A DNA stretch of 22,111 nucleotides from CAZWKX01 sp964633975. GTDB lineage: Bacteria > Actinomycetota > Acidimicrobiia > Spongiisociales > UBA11373. Position numbers and translations under genes: made by a program. The DNA is taken from NCBI GenBank assembly GCA_964633975.1, contig CAZWKX010000034.1:1-22111 (forward strand), written 5' to 3'. The notes under the pieces are model-generated. The model was not told the origin of the DNA. It made no database searches and worked only from the letters and a program-made list of their open reading frames with translations. Positions 22,086-22,111 of the stretch are shown here, one piece after another; position 1 is the stretch's first letter, and the number at the start of each line of letters is the position of its first letter.

Positions 22086-22111
22086 CGTCCAGTCAAGGAG
22101 CTTTCCGGCGG

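Noticed and set aside
21949..22111. A cobalamin riboswitch or LexA site upstream of the B12-dependent nrdJ
   Set aside because: No B12-box or the extended fold is visible in the short leader, and the palindromes do not fit the actinobacterial LexA pattern (GAAC-N4-GTTC type).
21990..22111. A replication origin suggested by the DnaA box and AT-richer sequence
   Set aside because: There is only one box here, no cluster, and no dnaA, dnaN or rpmH nearby. Promoter control of nrdJ is the simpler reading.

Overview
The window is GC-rich and gene-dense and reads like the chromosome of an actinobacterium (Actinomycetota). I cannot fix the genus; a deep-branching, possibly uncultured lineage such as the Acidimicrobiia is a guess. 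Supporting traits are a Ddn-like F420-dependent reductase, a DUF664/DinB protein of the type often tied to mycothiol, a mycothiol-type ArsC, a class II (B12-dependent) ribonucleotide reductase, three ECF sigma factors, and several genes whose -10-like hexamer lies exactly 6 nt before the start codon, as in leaderless transcription. No tRNA, rRNA, CRISPR array, insertion sequence or prophage gene was seen.

Layout. 1-1.7 kb: the 5' part of a lipoprotein gene (minus) divergent from an AI-2E-family membrane protein. 1.77-3.57 kb: a DmdC-like acyl-CoA dehydrogenase (minus). 3.7-5.1 kb: ECF sigma factor plus a membrane-anchored putative anti-sigma with a Q/N/T-rich repeat tail. 5.1-6.0 kb: two divergent low-molecular-weight-phosphatase-fold genes (ArsC and a tyrosine phosphatase). 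6.1-7.2 kb: a double zinc-ribbon, six-helix membrane protein. 7.4-9.0 kb: a two-gene ABC exporter. 9.1-10.5 kb: ECF sigma factor overlapping a methyltransferase with an Ada zinc domain at its C-terminus. 10.6-12.2 kb: F420 reductase, then a gene that looks broken by frameshifts and a stop. 12.3-12.95 kb: uridine-kinase-like P-loop protein. 13.0-15.2 kb: ECF sigma factor overlapping a one-pass protein with four extracellular beta-type repeats. 15.4-16.5 kb: secreted M23 peptidase with two peptidoglycan-binding domains. 16.7-18.5 kb: mannosyl-3-phosphoglycerate synthase and a DinB-like protein. 18.5-21.9 kb: nrdJ with a rich control region at the right edge.

The strongest theme is regulatory. 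All three ECF sigma genes are on the minus strand, each is followed directly or with overlap by a gene in the usual anti-sigma slot, and the three partners are unrelated: a Q/N-rich membrane protein, an alkylation-repair/sensor fusion and an Ig-like repeat surface protein. Each sigma gene also has an AACC element 16 nt upstream of a possible -10, suggesting autoregulation. The sigma/Ada-methyltransferase pair is the best candidate for an under-described system: a possible alkylation response wired through a sigma factor instead of an AraC-type Ada regulator. The nrdJ control region has two NrdR-box-like palindromes 31 bp apart, a perfect DnaA box and an unexplained 24-bp near-palindrome.
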